DNA of 64,000 nucleotides from Tunturibacter empetritectus (GCF_040358985.1 NZ_CP132932.1:4092001-4156000), one strand, 5' to 3'. Shown: positions 1 to 9,325, counted from the first letter of the stretch. The notes: generated by a model from the sequence alone, not told the origin. Numbers and translations are program-made.

Positions 1-1047
1 AACTACTCCCATCATCCACGGCAGTGCCGCTGCCCCCAGCCCCGAAACTGCAACCACAATCCCCGCTTGCCGCGCCTTAGGCCGCTCTGCCATCAGCAGT
101 GCGAAGGTAGCTGGAAAGAATGGCGCAAGACTAAACCCGAGAAGCACAGCAAAGATCGCAATCGTCCCCGCGGAATGTGCCATCGCCAGGGCCGCTGTGA
201 ATCCAGCAGCCAGTGTCAGGCTCCATCGCTGCATAGTCTTCTCTCCCACATGCATCAGTATCGCCGAAGCGCCCAGCCGCCCAAAGGTCAACGCCATCCA
301 AAACAGCAGCGTCGTATACTCGCTCACCGCCAGCGTCTTATCCCCATAACGCAGCGCAAACGTCGTCAGCCATCCGCTTAAGCACGTCTCCAGTCCACCG
401 TAAAGCACAAGCAACCCAGCGAAGTACAGATAGACTCGCCCCCTCAAACCAACCTGCAAACCAGCTTCTACCCGTGCAGCGTCGAAGCGGTCAACATCCG
501 GGACCTCTCCGCCCATCTGCCTCCACAGCACCAACAGCCCAATCACAAACAGTCCAGCGAATCCTTCAAGCACTCTCTTCAAAGCAAAGTGCGGTAACAA
601 CCACGCCGCCAGCAGCGCAGACAGCATGGCTCCTAGGCTGAACGAAAAATTCAACAGTGACAGAGCAGAGCCGCGATGCGCCGTAAACCTGCGGCCAGCC
701 AGGATGTTGATCGAAGTAATGATCTGTCCAAGCCCAAATCCGCCCACAAACAAACCTACGCAACCCAATGCCATCGACGGAGACAGCGCAAAGCCTCCGA
801 ACCCCACCGCGCCGGCTGCCAGTCCCACCAGCAGACTCCATCTCAGCCTCGGTGACACCGTCACTCCACCAAGAAAAGCGCCACAAAACGTCGCCATCAT
901 CAAAAGACCGCTCTGCGAGTCCACCATCTCCCACTGCTTGGCCAGCAAAGGAAGAATCGGCCCCAGCAGTGCGGTTCCAAGCCCGGTAAGCATCAGCCCA
1001 AAATGCATCAGCCCCAGAGAAGGCACCCCGTTCTTACTTCGCTCCAT
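1..1047 (-). CDS. MFS transporter, partial (C-terminus beyond window)
   Basis: The complement of 1047-1 is one open frame of 349 codons that runs off the left edge. It starts MERSKNGVPSLGLMHFGLML and has about ten hydrophobic segments separated by short loops, with small-residue motifs such as GTALLGPILPLLA and GGFGLGQIITSIN that are typical of major facilitator permeases of the sugar/fucose permease type. The ATG at 1047 is preceded by a G-rich ribosome binding site (aagggggg), and an upstream ATG in another frame stops after four codons. It diverges from the SCO gene at 1109, leaving about 60 bp for both promoters. The substrate cannot be told from sequence. The last two or so membrane segments are missing because the window ends. 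Confidence 0.85.
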   Translation of the reverse strand, partial: MERSKNGVPSLGLMHFGLMLTGLGTALLGPILPLLAKQWEMVDSQSGLLMMATFCGAFLGGVTVSPRLRWSLLVGLAAGAVGFGGFALSPSMALGCVGLFVGGFGLGQIITSINILAGRRFTAHRGSALSLLNFSFSLGAMLSALLAAWLLPHFALKRVLEGFAGLFVIGLLVLWRQMGGEVPDVDRFDAARVEAGLQVGLRGRVYLYFAGLLVLYGGLETCLSGWLTTFALRYGDKTLAVSEYTTLLFWMALTFGRLGASAILMHVGEKTMQRWSLTLAAGFTAALAMAHSAGTIAIFAVLLGFSLAPFFPATFALLMAERPKARQAGIVVAVSGLGAAALPWMMGVV

Positions 1048-1108
1048 CAATGGCCCCCCTTGCGTAATCTCACCGTTCAGCCATTATCATTGACTCAGGA
1101 GTCTGCCC

Positions 1109-1999
1109 GTGCCCCGCAAGCCTTTATTTCTCCTCGCCTCTTTTGTTCTTCTCGCTGGCTGTCACCAAAACGCATCACCAATCCCATCCAGGTCAGCCTC
1201 AGCCGCAAATACATTCACAATTCGCGGCCAGGTCGTCTCCACCGATACCACGCGCATCACCCTCGACGGCGAACAGGTTCCCGGCTTCATGGAGGCGATG
1301 ACCATGGACTATAAACTCGCTGACCCAAGTGTGGTAAGCGAGCTCCACCCCGGCGACCGCATCACCGCCAAGGTCCTCGCCGACAAGCAGGGCGACAGCT
1401 TCGAAAATGTTCGCCTCAAAGACATCGTCGTCATCGCGCAGGCCCGCCCTGACTACAAGCCTCCCGTCTCCTATCACGTTCCCACCACAGGCGATCTCGT
1501 ACCCAACTTCAAACTCCTCAACCAGAGCGGCCAAACAATTCACCTCGACCAGTTCAAGGGTAAGGTCGTGTTGATGACCTTCATCTACACTCGTTGTCAG
1601 CTCGCAGATTTCTGCCCCCGCATGAGCCACAACTTCGCCAGCATCGACAAAGCTCTTGCAGCCAACCCAGCCCTCTACAAACAAACCCACCTCATCAGCG
1701 TCAGCTTCGACCCCACCTACGACACGCCAAAGGTTCTTCGGAGCTACGGCGGCGCCTACACCGGCAACTACACTAACGAAAAGTTTCTTCACTGGGACTT
1801 CGCCGCACCTCCAGAGAAAGAGTTGCCTGCAATGACACAATTTTTCAACGTAGGTGTCACCCCAGGCGACAGCAAATCCCTTACCCACTCTCTTTCTACA
1901 GTCCTCATCAATAAAGACGGCAAGATCGTCGACTGGTATCCCACCAACGAGTGGAAGCCAGAAGATGTATTAGCCGCAATCAAAAAGAGCGCCGCCTAA
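1109..1999 (+). CDS. Lipoprotein with CusF-like domain fused to SCO1/SenC domain
   Basis: The product is a probable membrane-anchored copper-handling protein for cytochrome oxidase assembly or redox defence. It begins with a lipoprotein signal (FVLLAGC, lipobox Cys near residue 18). Residues about 35-110 resemble CusF-type copper-binding domains (GEQVPGFMEAMTMDYKL, with Met/Trp-like metal region GFMEAMTM). Residues about 125-290 are a thioredoxin-like SCO domain: Cys163 and Cys169 lie in YTRCQLADFCPRMS, and the conserved His is His260 in LTHSLSTV. The Cys spacing is CX5C, as in one SCO subgroup, rather than the CX3C of classical Sco1. The start is GTG, chosen because AGGAG at 1097-1101 lies 7 bases upstream. 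Identity as a SCO protein is firm; the partner oxidase is not in the window. Confidence 0.9.
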   Translation: MPRKPLFLLASFVLLAGCHQNASPIPSRSASAANTFTIRGQVVSTDTTRITLDGEQVPGFMEAMTMDYKLADPSVVSELHPGDRITAKVLADKQGDSFENVRLKDIVVIAQARPDYKPPVSYHVPTTGDLVPNFKLLNQSGQTIHLDQFKGKVVLMTFIYTRCQLADFCPRMSHNFASIDKALAANPALYKQTHLISVSFDPTYDTPKVLRSYGGAYTGNYTNEKFLHWDFAAPPEKELPAMTQFFNVGVTPGDSKSLTHSLSTVLINKDGKIVDWYPTNEWKPEDVLAAIKKSAA

Positions 2000-2073
2000 C
2001 CTTCAGACAACGGAAGAAGCAGAATCTGTCATCTGATCACCTGTGCAGAACACGCACGGAGGTTACGATCAAA

Positions 2074-2415
2074 ATGAAAATGAATCGACTTGCTATTCCA
2101 GCACTCGCTATTGCCCTTGTAACGCCAGGTATTGTGTTAGCTCAGCCATACGCTCCATCACCTCAGTCATACGGACAGGGACCAGGTGGCTGGGACGCTC
2201 CACCGCAGGAGTTCCGCGATATTCAACGTCAGGGCTTTCATGACGGCATCGAGGGAGCGCGCAAGGACTTTGACAATCACCGTCGCCCCGACGTAAATAA
2301 CCGCGATGAGTACCGTCATCCCCACGTACCCTCCAGTGCGCGAGGTGACTATCGCGAGGGTTTCCGTCGCGGCTATGAGACTGCAATGTCGCACATGTCG
2401 AGCGGTCCAAGATAA
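2074..2415 (+). CDS. Small exported protein with paired G-F-x-x-G segments
   Basis: The frame is open further upstream, but the ATG at 2074 is preceded by GGAGG at 2058-2062 and gives a clean signal peptide (NRLAIPALAIALVTPGIVLA, cleavage before QPYAP). The mature part of about 90 residues is hydrophilic. It carries two related segments, RQGFHDGIEGARKDF and DYREGFRRGYETAM, separated by a His/Arg/Asp-rich linker. The function is unknown; it is probably periplasmic. A rho-independent terminator follows at 2464-2492, so it is probably a single transcription unit or the end of the SCO transcript. Confidence 0.75.
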   Translation: MKMNRLAIPALAIALVTPGIVLAQPYAPSPQSYGQGPGGWDAPPQEFRDIQRQGFHDGIEGARKDFDNHRRPDVNNRDEYRHPHVPSSARGDYREGFRRGYETAMSHMSSGPR

Positions 2416-2463
2416 TTCGTGAGCCGATTTTTAGGATAAAAAAGGACAATGTCTCTTCGCGAT

Positions 2464-2492
2464 AATACCCAGCTTTCGGACTGGGTATTTTT
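2464..2492 (+). terminator. Rho-independent terminator
   Basis: A perfect 9-bp stem (AATACCCAG / CTGGGTATT) with an 8-base loop is followed by a run of T. It lies 48 bases after the stop of the small exported protein and ends that transcript. Confidence 0.85.
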
Positions 2493-2581
2493 GCGATTAT
2501 GCCCCTTTCCTGCCCTCTGCAGGCGGACGCCCAAGCCATTCAAGTATCCTGATTGTGGTTCTATCAAGGAGTTCCACCCTT

Positions 2582-2959
2582 ATGGCAAAGCTCACCATCG
2601 CCTTTGGCATTCTGCTCATCTTGCTTGGCATCACCGGATACGTCACGACGGGTAGCTCTCACCCTACTGCCCTCATCCCTAGCGGAATCGGCATCTTCTT
2701 CGTCCTCTTTGGCGTCATGGCGAATACCGATGATTCCAAAAAACGCATGCTCTGGATGCACATCTCCGTCACCGTAGCCTTGCTGGTCTTTCTAGGAATG
2801 ATTCCCTCGGCCATCGACACGCTCAAGCTCGCCCGCGGCGCCATATTTCCTCACCCCATCGCCGTCGAAGAGAAGGGCGCGCTCTGCTTATTCTGCTTGA
2901 TCTATGTGCTGTTTTGCGTCCGTTCTTTCATCTCTGCCCGCCGCGCTCGACTCGCCTAG
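2582..2959 (+). CDS. Small four-helix inner-membrane protein, unknown function
   Basis: The product has 125 residues with four hydrophobic helices (for example LTIAFGILLILLGITGYV, ALIPSGIGIFFVLFGVMA, HISVTVALLVFLGMIPSA and LCLFCLIYVLFCVRSFISA). The start at 2582 (MAKLTIAF) is preferred over an upstream in-frame start because AAGGAG lies a normal distance upstream. It has no recognised catalytic motif. It lies 30 bases before the ABC exporter gene in the same direction and may be cotranscribed with it, but nothing in the sequence ties their functions. Confidence 0.75.
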   Translation: MAKLTIAFGILLILLGITGYVTTGSSHPTALIPSGIGIFFVLFGVMANTDDSKKRMLWMHISVTVALLVFLGMIPSAIDTLKLARGAIFPHPIAVEEKGALCLFCLIYVLFCVRSFISARRARLA

Positions 2960-2989
2960 CTTCGGCTCCAGCGTAAACTCAACTTAGCC

Positions 2990-4900
2990 ATGTCCTCTTC
3001 CTTCGGTCCATCCAGTTTTGGCGGCGGTATGAAAGCCGCAGACCGTCCCTCTCGCGGCACCGGCAGAGCCACAGCGGCCGACCTCACTGCCTCACGCCCC
3101 AAGCCCAAACTCACCAAGGTCATGCCGGAGGTATGGAAGCTCGTCAAGCCCCGCCGGTGGCTGCTCGGCGGCAGTTTCCTGCTGATGATCATCAACCGTC
3201 TCTGCAGCTTCGCTCTGCCGGTCTCCTCGCGCTACCTCATCAACAATGTGATGTACAAGCATCAGTTAAACCTGCTGCCGTGGATCATCGGAACCGTCGC
3301 CACCGCCACCTTCCTGCAGGGAGTCACCTCTTACACCCTCACCCAGCTCCTCTCCACCGCTGGCCAGCGGCTCATCTCCGAGCTTCGCACCCGCGTTCAA
3401 CAACACATCGGCCGCTTGCCTGTAGCCTTCTATGACGAGAATCGAACCGGCACCCTGGTCGCCCGCATCATGACCGACGTCGAAGGCGTCCGCAATCTGG
3501 TCGGCACAGGGTTGCTCGAGTTCGTCGGCGGAATTATCACCGCAATCATCGCCTTCTGCATTCTGATTCGCATCAGCGGCCGCATGACTCTGCTCACCGT
3601 CTGCATCCTGCTCGTCTTTGGCCTCATCTTGCAGAAGGCCTTCAAAACCATCCGTCCCATCTTCCGCGAACGCTCCAAAATCAACGCCGAGGTCACTGGC
3701 CGTCTCACTGAATCGCTCGGCGGTGTCCGCGTCGTCAAGGGCTATCACGCCGAAGAGAGTGAAGCCCGTGTCTTTGCCCGCGGCGTAGAGCGGCTCCTCA
3801 AAAACGTAATTAGCTCCATCACCGCCCAGTCGCTGATGACCCTCTCCTCCACGATGGTGCTCGGAGTTGTCGGTGGTCTCATCATGTATCTCGGCGCGAA
3901 AGAGATCGCAGCCCACCGCCTCGATGTAGGCGGTTATGTGGAGTACACCATGCTGCTCGCCTTCATGGTGGCCCCTATCGTGCAACTTGTCTCCATCGGG
4001 ACCCAGCTTACCGAAGCCCTCGCAGGCCTCGACCGTACCACCGAGATTCTGAACGAACGCGAAGAAGACAGCGAGCCCAATCGCACTGTCGCCATCAATC
4101 CCATCCACGGCGACGTAGCCTTTCAAGACGTAACCTTCGCCTACGAGACCGACAAGCCAGTCCTCCACGGCATCAGCTTCGAATCCAAACCCGGCACCGT
4201 CACCGCACTTGTAGGTTCTTCAGGCTCCGGCAAGTCCACCATCATCTCCCTCATCTGCGGCTTCCACAACGCCGTCGGCGGCCACGTACTCATCGACGGC
4301 ATCGATCTCGCGACCATCCGGCTCAGCAGCTACCGCCAGCAACTCGGAGTCGTCCTGCAAGAGACCTTCCTCTTCGACGGCACCATCCGCGAGAACATTC
4401 TCTTCAGCCGCCCGCAGGCCACCGAAGAGCAACTGATGGAGGCCAGCCGCATAGCCCGGGTTGACGAGTTCGCCGAACGCTTTCCCGAGCAGTACGACAC
4501 CATCGTCGGCGAACGCGGCGTCAAGCTCTCCGGCGGCCAGCGCCAGCGTATCTCCATCGCCCGCGCCATCCTCGCCGATCCGCGCATCCTCATCCTCGAC
4601 GAAGCCACCAGTTCGCTCGACTCAGAGTCCGAAGCTCTCATCCAGAGTGGCCTCAACTTCCTTATGCAGGGCCGCACCACCTTCGTCATCGCGCACCGCC
4701 TCTCCACCATCCGCCGCGCCGACCAGATTCTCGTCATCGAGCAGGGAAGGATCGTCGAACGCGGTACCCACGACTCGCTCTATAAACTGCAAGGCCGCTA
4801 CTACGACCTCTACACCCGCCAGCACGGCCTCGAAACAAATCTCTTTCTTGCGCCAGGAGAAGGCGACAAGATCGAAGACTCGGCGACTGTTAAGGTTTAG
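2990..4900 (+). CDS. ABC exporter, fused permease and ATPase (MsbA/ABCB type)
   Basis: The product is a 636-residue half-transporter expected to act as a homodimer in the inner membrane, exporting a lipid, peptide or drug. A Gly/Ser-rich N-tail is followed by a six-helix transmembrane domain (about residues 60-340) and a nucleotide-binding domain (about 365-610). Walker A is GSSGSGKST (near residue 410), the Q-loop lies in QETFLFDGTIRENI, the signature is KLSGGQRQR, Walker B is ILILDEATSSLD and the switch His is in VIAHRLSTI. All catalytic positions look intact. The substrate is not predictable; MsbA-like lipid flipping is possible but unproven. Its stop codon overlaps that of the convergent gene at 4897. 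Confidence 0.92.
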   Translation: MSSSFGPSSFGGGMKAADRPSRGTGRATAADLTASRPKPKLTKVMPEVWKLVKPRRWLLGGSFLLMIINRLCSFALPVSSRYLINNVMYKHQLNLLPWIIGTVATATFLQGVTSYTLTQLLSTAGQRLISELRTRVQQHIGRLPVAFYDENRTGTLVARIMTDVEGVRNLVGTGLLEFVGGIITAIIAFCILIRISGRMTLLTVCILLVFGLILQKAFKTIRPIFRERSKINAEVTGRLTESLGGVRVVKGYHAEESEARVFARGVERLLKNVISSITAQSLMTLSSTMVLGVVGGLIMYLGAKEIAAHRLDVGGYVEYTMLLAFMVAPIVQLVSIGTQLTEALAGLDRTTEILNEREEDSEPNRTVAINPIHGDVAFQDVTFAYETDKPVLHGISFESKPGTVTALVGSSGSGKSTIISLICGFHNAVGGHVLIDGIDLATIRLSSYRQQLGVVLQETFLFDGTIRENILFSRPQATEEQLMEASRIARVDEFAERFPEQYDTIVGERGVKLSGGQRQRISIARAILADPRILILDEATSSLDSESEALIQSGLNFLMQGRTTFVIAHRLSTIRRADQILVIEQGRIVERGTHDSLYKLQGRYYDLYTRQHGLETNLFLAPGEGDKIEDSATVKV

Positions 4901-5571
4901 TTCGATGGGCCGACATCTAAAGTTGTAGTGGCACCTACTGGCGTCGCAGTTCTGATTAGGGCTTGCTTCTTCATCAGAACGACGCCAGCAATTGAAAGCA
5001 GCAGAAGCACGCCGGCGAGCGGAAAGAAAGCGTATCGGCTCTTAGCCCAAAGCAATGCTGGCAAGCCATTTGCAAATTTGTCTGTTACGGTTTCCATGGA
5101 TCTCTCTGGAAGCTCCTGGTCGATGGTATCGACTGGTTGAGCCATCCAGCGCCGCGATAGAACAGTAGCCCGAACATTGGCGAACAAAAGCATCAAAACA
5201 ATAAGCTGGATCAGCGGATTACCGAAACTGCCAAGCACCAGGCCTCCGACTAGGTTGGTTAAATAAAGAGCGAAAACCAGACCAGCAGCGGCAACACTTT
5301 GTTGTCGAACACCGCATCCGCCTAGAAAAAACACAACTGCAGTAAACAGGCCGGTAAGAGGCATGTGAAGAAGGGTCATCATGCCAAGCGATAACACCGC
5401 AACTACAGTGCAGACCCAAAATCCCTGTTGTCCAATCAAATCAACATCGTATTGGCTCTCGATCGCAGGCCAGAAAAGACGCTTAAAGAGATTGTCCGTT
5501 GGTTGTGGTTGAGACGAAAGCCCAAGTGTTTGCATCCGACGATTTAAATGGATGTTTATACGTTTGTCCAT
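4897..5571 (-). CDS. Multi-pass membrane protein, unknown function
   Basis: The product has 224 residues. It starts with a polar N-terminus (MDKRINIHLNRRMQTLGL), followed by about five hydrophobic segments, including GFWVCTVVAVLSLGMMTLL, GLFTAVVFFLGGCGV and FFPLAGVLLLLSIAGVVLM. The layout resembles Yip1-like or DUF-type membrane proteins, but I do not recognise the family. An internal Met13 is an alternative start. The gene faces the ABC exporter and their stops share TTAG (4897-4900). Confidence 0.7.
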   Translation of the reverse strand: MDKRINIHLNRRMQTLGLSSQPQPTDNLFKRLFWPAIESQYDVDLIGQQGFWVCTVVAVLSLGMMTLLHMPLTGLFTAVVFFLGGCGVRQQSVAAAGLVFALYLTNLVGGLVLGSFGNPLIQLIVLMLLFANVRATVLSRRWMAQPVDTIDQELPERSMETVTDKFANGLPALLWAKSRYAFFPLAGVLLLLSIAGVVLMKKQALIRTATPVGATTTLDVGPSN

Positions 5572-5755
5572 TATTTTTAACGGCTAAAATAAGTTACCTC
5601 ATGTTCGCTAGTCAAGAAGCAGATTGCAATTCCAATGTTCTTCAAATAGTCATCGCTCACGTTCCATGCGAACGCGATCTGTACACTGATGAGATGGTGC
5701 ACATTGCAAATCGCGATCGAACGCGAATAGCCAAATTGGAAACATTGGAGTATCG

Positions 5756-6406
5756 ATGTCGATTGCTGAAACAGCAATGAACGTGCAGGAGCAGTTCGGC
5801 CAGATTGATATCTACGTCTTCGACCAGATTCTGCGAGGGAACATCACTCCCGATATGCGCGTCCTTGACGCCGGCTGTGGCTACGGCAGAAATCTCGTGC
5901 ACCTTCTACGAGAGGGTTGCGAGATCTTCGCGATAGACGCAAACACAGAAGGAGTAGCGCACGTCCGAGCGCTTGCAGCAGAACTAGCCCCAACCCTGCC
6001 GTCAACCAACTTTCAAGTGGGAAACCTCGAACAAATAAACCTGCCACATAACTTTGCAGACGTGGTGATCTGCAGCTCAGTGCTGCACTTCGCGCACGAC
6101 GAATCTCATTTCCTCGCAATGCTCGAAGAGCTATGGCGAGTTCTGCGCCCAGGAGGTATGCTCTTCTGCCGTCTGGGTTCGCGCATCGGCATGGACTTCG
6201 AACAGGTGCGACCCAACATCTATCGCATCAACGACGGATCGGAGTGGTTCCTGGTCGACGAGGCCATGCTGATGCAGTTGACCCAGCAGTTGGATGCCGT
6301 CATGGTGGACCAGCTGAAGACAACAATCGTGCAGGACTATCGATGCATGACAACCTGGGTGCTGCGCAAGCGTTCCAATCGGTCTGACGGAAGAGGCGGA
6401 CCCTAG
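5756..6406 (+). CDS. Class I SAM-dependent methyltransferase
   Basis: The product has 216 residues and a Rossmann methyltransferase fold. Motif I is VLDAGCGYGRNLVHLL (about residues 35-50), the acidic residue ending strand 2 is in IFAIDANTEG, motif II is NFADVVICSSVLHFA, and RVLRPGGMLFCRLGS is the strand-5 motif of the UbiE/Methyltransf_11 group. The substrate is unknown. It is expressed as a single gene: the upstream gene is divergent and the downstream oligopeptidase gene is convergent, sharing CTAG at the stops. Confidence 0.88.
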   Translation: MSIAETAMNVQEQFGQIDIYVFDQILRGNITPDMRVLDAGCGYGRNLVHLLREGCEIFAIDANTEGVAHVRALAAELAPTLPSTNFQVGNLEQINLPHNFADVVICSSVLHFAHDESHFLAMLEELWRVLRPGGMLFCRLGSRIGMDFEQVRPNIYRINDGSEWFLVDEAMLMQLTQQLDAVMVDQLKTTIVQDYRCMTTWVLRKRSNRSDGRGGP

Positions 6407-8487
6407 TCCGCCGCTCCAAGTTCGGTCAGCAAAAACGCATAGTCGAACGCAATCTCTTTCAGATAGTCGTACCGCCCCGAAGCACCACCATGTCCGGCAT
6501 CCATATTGATGTGCAGCAGTAGTGGAGCATCGTTCGTCTTCAGCGTGCGCAGTTTAGCCACATACTTCGCCGGCTCCCAGTACATCACCTGGGAGTCGTT
6601 CAGGCTCGTCTTCACCAGCAAGGCCGGATACTCTCCGGCCTTGAGGTTGTCATACGGCGAGTAAGACCGCATGTACTCAAAAGCCTCCGCCTCGTTCGGA
6701 TTCCCCCACTCCTCATACTCCGCCACAGTCAGTGGCAAACTCGCGTCAAGCATCGTGTTCAGCACATCCACAAACGGAACGTGCGACAGAACCACCCGAA
6801 ACAACTCTGGCCGCTCATTGACCACCGCACCCATCAACAACCCACCCGCACTCCCACCCTCAATTGCAACCCGATCCCTGGCCCCGTACCCCTTCGCGAC
6901 CAACTGCTCAGTCACCGCGATGAAGTCGCTGAACGTATTGCGTTTCACCATCATCTTGCCGGCATCGTGCCACAAATCTCCCATCTCGCCACCACCACGA
7001 ATGTGCGCATAAGCGATCACCACACCTCGATCCAGCAGCGACAACCGCGACGAGCTGAACCCGATGGGAAGCGGATATCCATATGAGCCATACCCATAAA
7101 CATAAACAGGGTTAGTAGAGTTTCGCGTAAAAGAATCACGTCGATAAACAACAGAAACCGGAATCTTCACCCCGTCAGAAGTCTCAACCCAGACTCGCTC
7201 CGAAGCATAACGAGACGAATCGAAGCCGCCCGGAACCTCCTGCTGCTTCAAAAGCTGCGACGTCCCCAACCGCAGGTCATACTCGTAAATTGAAGCAGGC
7301 GACACCAGCGATGTATAGCTATACCGAAGCTTCTCTGTTGCAAACTCCGGATTCATATTCGTCGCGGCAGCATAAACCGGCTCTGGAAATGCGATCTCTC
7401 GCGATAGGCCGACTCCCTTTGCCATGCCGAATTCGATGACCGTAAGGGTAGGAAGACCAAGTCTGCGCCGCGAACAAACGCAAAACGAATCGAAGACATC
7501 GAAGTCTTCAAGCGGCGCGTCTGCTTGTAACGGAATCAACTCCTCCCAGAAATCTCGTTCTGGCGTCTCCACTCTGGTCGTCACCACACGAAAGCTTTTA
7601 CCCACATCGTTCGTTCGAATGTAGAACAAGCCCTTGCGATGATCGACCGCGTACTCCTGCTCATCGACGCGTGGCGCAATCATCTGAAACTCGCCTTCAG
7701 GAGTCTTCGCAGAGAGAAAACGGCACTCGCTAGTTGTATGGCTCCCCGCCTCCATCAGCAGGTACTCGTTGTCACGAGTCTTGCCCACTCCCACGTTGAA
7801 GCGTTCATCTTTCTCTTCGTAGATCAAAACATCGCTCTCTGAGGAGTCGCCCAGACGATGCCGAAAGAGATGATCATGCCGCTTCGTCACCTCATCCTCA
7901 GTCGTGTAGAAGAGTGTGTGCGAGTCTGCGGCCCACGCGATCGAGCCCACCCGTTCTGCACTGTCCGGTAAGTCCAGGCCGGTCTTCAGATCGCGTACAT
8001 GCAGCGTGTACTGTCGAAAGCCCGTGTTATCGGTGGAGTAGGCAAGTTTCGTATCGTCGATGCTTACTGACAGCGCGCCCAATGCCATAAACGACTGGCC
8101 CTCTGCAAGTTGGTTCACATCCAGCAGAATCTCTTCCGGCTGCGACTCGTCATACGCTGCTCCCACAGCCAGTCGTCGGCAGTGAATCGGGTACTGTTTC
8201 CCCTCCACAGTACGGACATAGTAGAACCAGCCCCGATTTCGATAGGGAACGGAAACATCCGTCTCTTTGATATGCGACAGCATCTCGTCGTACAGCTTCT
8301 TCTGCAGACCCTCGGTTCCCGCCATCACGGAGAGTGTATAAGCGTTCTCCGCCTTAAGATGAGCCAGCACCTCGGGCGAAGACTTATCCCTCATCCACCG
8401 GTAGTTATCTTCAAGTGTCTGTCCATGCAGCGTTGTGGGCGTAGGTTCCTGGCGAGCCTGGGGTGGCAGGATGATGCTTTGCGTCAT
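6403..8487 (-). CDS. Prolyl oligopeptidase family serine peptidase, oligopeptidase B type
   Basis: The product has 694 residues and belongs to peptidase family S9A. An N-terminal beta-propeller (about residues 70-400) precedes an alpha/beta-hydrolase domain. The catalytic triad is visible: Ser in EGGSAGGLLMG (about residue 537), Asp in SLNDSQVMYWEP (about 629) and His in DAGHGGASGRYD (about 663). The sequence around these is closer to protease II, which cuts after basic residues in short peptides, than to prolyl endopeptidase. The start at 8487 (MTQSIILPPQ) has GGGAG upstream; a longer frame to 8568 has no family similarity. No signal peptide is seen, so it is probably cytoplasmic. Confidence 0.9.
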   Translation of the reverse strand: MTQSIILPPQARQEPTPTTLHGQTLEDNYRWMRDKSSPEVLAHLKAENAYTLSVMAGTEGLQKKLYDEMLSHIKETDVSVPYRNRGWFYYVRTVEGKQYPIHCRRLAVGAAYDESQPEEILLDVNQLAEGQSFMALGALSVSIDDTKLAYSTDNTGFRQYTLHVRDLKTGLDLPDSAERVGSIAWAADSHTLFYTTEDEVTKRHDHLFRHRLGDSSESDVLIYEEKDERFNVGVGKTRDNEYLLMEAGSHTTSECRFLSAKTPEGEFQMIAPRVDEQEYAVDHRKGLFYIRTNDVGKSFRVVTTRVETPERDFWEELIPLQADAPLEDFDVFDSFCVCSRRRLGLPTLTVIEFGMAKGVGLSREIAFPEPVYAAATNMNPEFATEKLRYSYTSLVSPASIYEYDLRLGTSQLLKQQEVPGGFDSSRYASERVWVETSDGVKIPVSVVYRRDSFTRNSTNPVYVYGYGSYGYPLPIGFSSSRLSLLDRGVVIAYAHIRGGGEMGDLWHDAGKMMVKRNTFSDFIAVTEQLVAKGYGARDRVAIEGGSAGGLLMGAVVNERPELFRVVLSHVPFVDVLNTMLDASLPLTVAEYEEWGNPNEAEAFEYMRSYSPYDNLKAGEYPALLVKTSLNDSQVMYWEPAKYVAKLRTLKTNDAPLLLHINMDAGHGGASGRYDYLKEIAFDYAFLLTELGAAD

Positions 8488-8622
8488 TAGTTTGAAGCTC
8501 CCTGCACAGGATACAGCGTCCTTCGCGCTTCGAGAGGCAACCATAAGTTGGCCGAATACACCCAACAAGCATGGTCATCTGCGGCATGACCGAAACAAGT
8601 CGTCCGCAACTGGAGCATAATC

Positions 8623-9300
8623 ATGAAACTAAGTTCAGCTTGCAGCCAAATCCCTCAAATCCTGATCCTCTGTACAGCAATTCTCGTCCCCGCATCTGTT
8701 CTGGCTCAGTCTGACCCTATGTCTCCCCCAGCCTCGCAGACGCAGCCCAATCGAGCGCAGCAAGTCCCCGCCTCTGCCACCTCCATGCAGGATTCCGCCG
8801 CCAACTCCGGAGACACCGCTCAGAACATGAAAGATAAAATGTTCCTTCGTAAAGCCGCGCAAGGAGGCATGGCTGAAGTGAAACTTGGCCAACTCGCGGC
8901 TCAAAAGGGAAGCAGCGACGAGGTCAAAGCCTTTGGCCAGAAGATGGTCGACGACCACACCAAACTCAACAACGACATGGCCCCAATCGCGGACTCCATG
9001 GGCGTGCGCCTGCCAACAAATCTCAACAAGGAAGATCAGGCCGAGTACGACAAACTCAACGGACTCTCAGGCAACGACTTCAATACGGAGTACTTGTCCT
9101 TTATGGTGAAGGACCATCACAAGGACCTGCACGAGTTCCGCCAGGAGGCAGCCAGCACAACCGATCCGACCCTTCAGACCGCGGTCAACAACGCAACGAA
9201 GGTTATTCATGAACACAGCATGATGGTCGATAAGCTCGCTCGCGACAAAGGCGTTACCATGCCGCAACACGGCGCCAAATCAGCTAGTCCTACCATGTAA
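8623..9300 (+). CDS. Exported DUF4142 protein
   Basis: The product has 225 residues. It has a signal peptide (ILILCTAILVPASVLA), a Gln/Pro/Ser-rich spacer, then a DUF4142 helical domain (about residues 70-215; KMFLRKAAQGGMAEVKLG, KAFGQKMVDDHTKLNNDM, YLSFMVKDHHKDLHEFRQ). The domain is a ferritin-like helical bundle by fold prediction in the family. Its function is not established, although it is common in stress-related periplasmic proteins. GGAG lies upstream of the ATG. It diverges from oligopeptidase B, and a strong terminator follows at 9326-9352. Confidence 0.88.
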   Translation: MKLSSACSQIPQILILCTAILVPASVLAQSDPMSPPASQTQPNRAQQVPASATSMQDSAANSGDTAQNMKDKMFLRKAAQGGMAEVKLGQLAAQKGSSDEVKAFGQKMVDDHTKLNNDMAPIADSMGVRLPTNLNKEDQAEYDKLNGLSGNDFNTEYLSFMVKDHHKDLHEFRQEAASTTDPTLQTAVNNATKVIHEHSMMVDKLARDKGVTMPQHGAKSASPTM

Positions 9301-9325
9301 CGTCTGTTCTTCGGTTCTGGTGGTC

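Noticed and set aside
3266..4168. 300-residue open frame on the minus strand across the ABC exporter
   Set aside because: It is antisense to a gene with complete ABC motifs; GC-rich third positions make such frames common, and the translation is Asp/Glu/Gly-rich with no family features.
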